NCBI GenBank assembly: GCA_016716765.1
Contig: JADJVA010000025.1
Location: forward strand, 806,001 to 870,000
Length of the DNA stretch: 64,000 nucleotides
Direction of reading: 5' to 3'
From: Bdellovibrionales bacterium
GTDB lineage: Bacteria > Bdellovibrionota > Bdellovibrionia > Bdellovibrionales > UBA1609
Shown here: piece after piece, positions 62,738-64,000 of the stretch
Numbering within the stretch: the stretch's first letter is position 1
How the letters are laid out: every line of letters starts with the position of its first letter
Program-made: the position numbers and the translations under genes
Notes under the pieces: model-generated
Told to the model about the DNA's origin: nothing
Seen by the model: only the letters and a program-made list of their open reading frames with translations
The model's database searches: none

Positions 62738-63127
62738 GTGATTCGTATTAAATTTCGGAAAAAGACTGCAGAAAAAGTTGTGAAGCGCATAAAGCTGAGG
62801 GCACGTATTCGGAAGAAAATTGTCGGAACAGCTCAAAGACCTCGCTTTGCTGTATTCAAAAGCACGCGTAATATTTATGCGCAGTTGATAGACGATGCGA
62901 GCGGAGCTGTAATTGTTTCCGCATCAACGCTCAAAGTGGCGTTGGCAAAGAAAACGAAGGAAGCCAAAACAAATAAGGATGCTGCTAAGGCCGTTGGGGC
63001 TGAAATTGCTAAGCAGGCCTTGGCTAAGAATATTAAGGATGTGGTTTTTGACCGAAGCGGTTATCTTTACCACGGACGGATACAGGCATTGGCCGAAGCG
63101 GCACGTGAAGCTGGGCTTAACTTTTAA
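62738..63127 (+). CDS. rplR: 50S ribosomal protein L18
   Basis: 129 aa with GTG start. RIRKKIVGTAQRPRFAVFKSTRNIYAQ and the final FDRSGYLYHGRIQALAEAAREAGL are diagnostic. 5S rRNA binding. Confidence 0.96.
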   Translation: MIRIKFRKKTAEKVVKRIKLRARIRKKIVGTAQRPRFAVFKSTRNIYAQLIDDASGAVIVSASTLKVALAKKTKEAKTNKDAAKAVGAEIAKQALAKNIKDVVFDRSGYLYHGRIQALAEAAREAGLNF

Positions 63128-63138
63128 GGAGATTTTGA

Positions 63139-63594
63139 GTGGAAAATCAAGGCGGAGAGCTTCAAGAGAGAGTTGTCGCAATTAATCGTGTGGCCAAGGT
63201 GGTCAAAGGTGGGCGTCGCTTTTCATTTTCAGCTCTCGTTGTGACTGGAAATGGTCATGGTGAAGTTGGATTTGGCACTGGCAAAGCTGGGGAAGTTCCA
63301 GAGGCAATCGGGAAGGCCAGTCGAACAGCGAAGAAGGCTTTGAAACGCGTAAATTTGAAGGACGGACGTACGATTCCGCATGAGGTGATCGGGACTTTTG
63401 GAGCTGCGAAGGTCATCATGCTGCCAGCCGCCCCGGGTACTGGGGTTATCGCAGGTGGGCCAGTTCGGGCCGTCTTGGAATCTGTGGGTATCAAGGATAT
63501 TTTGACAAAGTGCATAGGGACGAGAAATGCTCATAACGCTGTGAGAGCGACACTTGATGGTTTGCTTCAGCTATTAAACCAACGGCAACAATGA
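63139..63594 (+). CDS. rpsE: 30S ribosomal protein S5
   Basis: 151 aa with GTG start, shorter than the E. coli protein (167) at both ends. ELQERVVAINRVAKVVKGGRRF and GTGVIAGGPVRAVLE identify it. Confidence 0.96.
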   Translation: MENQGGELQERVVAINRVAKVVKGGRRFSFSALVVTGNGHGEVGFGTGKAGEVPEAIGKASRTAKKALKRVNLKDGRTIPHEVIGTFGAAKVIMLPAAPGTGVIAGGPVRAVLESVGIKDILTKCIGTRNAHNAVRATLDGLLQLLNQRQQ

Positions 63595-63650
63595 GTTGAT
63601 CTGGAATTTGATGGCGCTGGAATTAGAGAATTTGAGAAAAGGACATTAAA

Positions 63651-63836
63651 ATGGCTAAGGCCTTTCGTGTGAAATTGAAGAGAAGTTTAATTGGGACTCC
63701 GAGAGATCAGAGAGATACTGTTCGTTGTCTTGGGCTCAGGAAAATAAACCAGGAAGTGGTTGTTCCTGATAACGATGCGAATAGGGGTCAGATATTTAAG
63801 GTTCAGCATCTCCTAGATGTGAAAGTGGAGAAATAG
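63651..63836 (+). CDS. rpmD: 50S ribosomal protein L30
   Basis: 61 aa. FRVKLKRSLIGTPRDQRDTVRCLGLRK is typical. AAGGA precedes the ATG. A 56-base gap to rpsE is longer than elsewhere in the cluster. Confidence 0.94.
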   Translation: MAKAFRVKLKRSLIGTPRDQRDTVRCLGLRKINQEVVVPDNDANRGQIFKVQHLLDVKVEK

Positions 63837-63837
63837 A

Positions 63838-64000
63838 ATGGGAATTCTGGGATCATTAAGACCAAAGCGCGGATCAACTCATAATAGCAAGAGGATTGGC
63901 CGCGGTAGAGGTTCGGGAAAAGGTGGTACTGCAACGAAGGGCCACAAGGGTCAAAAGGCGCGGACTGGCGGAACGGTGCGACGTGGATTTGAGGGGGGTC
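63838..64000 (+). CDS. rplO: 50S ribosomal protein L15, partial (runs off right edge)
   Basis: The first 54 codons are visible: GSLRPKRGSTHNSKRIGRGRG and GKGGTATKGHKGQKART are the L15 N-terminus. The start ATG follows the rpmD stop by one base. SecY is expected next, beyond the window. Confidence 0.93.
   Translation, partial: MGILGSLRPKRGSTHNSKRIGRGRGSGKGGTATKGHKGQKARTGGTVRRGFEGG

Noticed and set aside
1..64000. CRISPR array, insertion sequence or prophage
   Set aside because: No spaced direct-repeat array, no transposase and no phage structural genes were seen.

Overview
This 64 kb window looks like a chromosomal segment of a Gram-negative delta-type bacterium, most likely a Bdellovibrionota (Bdellovibrio-like) member. 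The evidence is indirect: an NtrY/NtrX pair with a second sigma-54 activator, a flagellin, outer-membrane beta-barrel proteins, a secreted subtilase, a lysine/alanine-rich histone-like protein, a RibB protein carrying a degenerate RibA domain, and complex I peripheral subunits. The assignment rests on gene content I recognise, not on a database comparison.

Layout. 1-6 kb (minus strand): end-truncated ChbG/HpnK-type deacetylase, an MdlA/MdlB-like heterodimeric ABC exporter and a secreted S8 peptidase. 6.5-12.6 kb (plus): nuoB-CD-E-F-G-I, the soluble arm of complex I, without nuoA, H or J-N. 12.7-22.5 kb: envelope genes (beta-barrel protein, UDP-glucose dehydrogenase split by a frameshift, LPG-synthase-like membrane protein, a TPR/beta-barrel protein with a FecR-domain partner, GmhB), recO, and a Xer-type tyrosine recombinase beside two inverted copies of a roughly 200 bp palindromic element. 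22.7-28.9 kb: orphan sigma-54 activator, histone-like protein, flagellin with a long leader containing mini-ORFs, a small Cys-rich protein and ClpB. 29-31.4 kb: riboflavin genes ribE-ribBX-ribH. 31.4-38.7 kb: small unknown gene, ntrY-ntrX, proS, pyrF and a frameshifted rlmB. 38.7-64 kb: a classical informational island: tRNA-Thr/Tyr/Gly/Thr, tuf, tRNA-Trp, secE-nusG-rplK-rplA-rplJ-rplL-rpoB-rpoC, rpsL-rpsG-fusA, then the S10/spc ribosomal protein cluster running off the right edge inside rplO.

Most notable observations. (i) rpoB has an in-frame TAG at 47569-47571; translation continues in the same frame through the conserved C-terminal 221 codons. (ii) ugd and rlmB each carry one single-base frameshift. 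Together with (i) this suggests residual sequence errors, but (i) matters if real. (iii) The spc cluster lacks rplX (L24) and rpsN (S14) at their usual places. (iv) The palindromic pair beside the Xer-like recombinase has a perfect 53 bp inverted repeat and a conserved inner hairpin. (v) The RibA half of RibBA has lost all three zinc cysteines. (vi) The flagellin gene is preceded by a short ORF with an excellent ribosome binding site that ends inside the flagellin Shine-Dalgarno sequence. (vii) The FecR/TPR-barrel pair may be a surface or secretion module.
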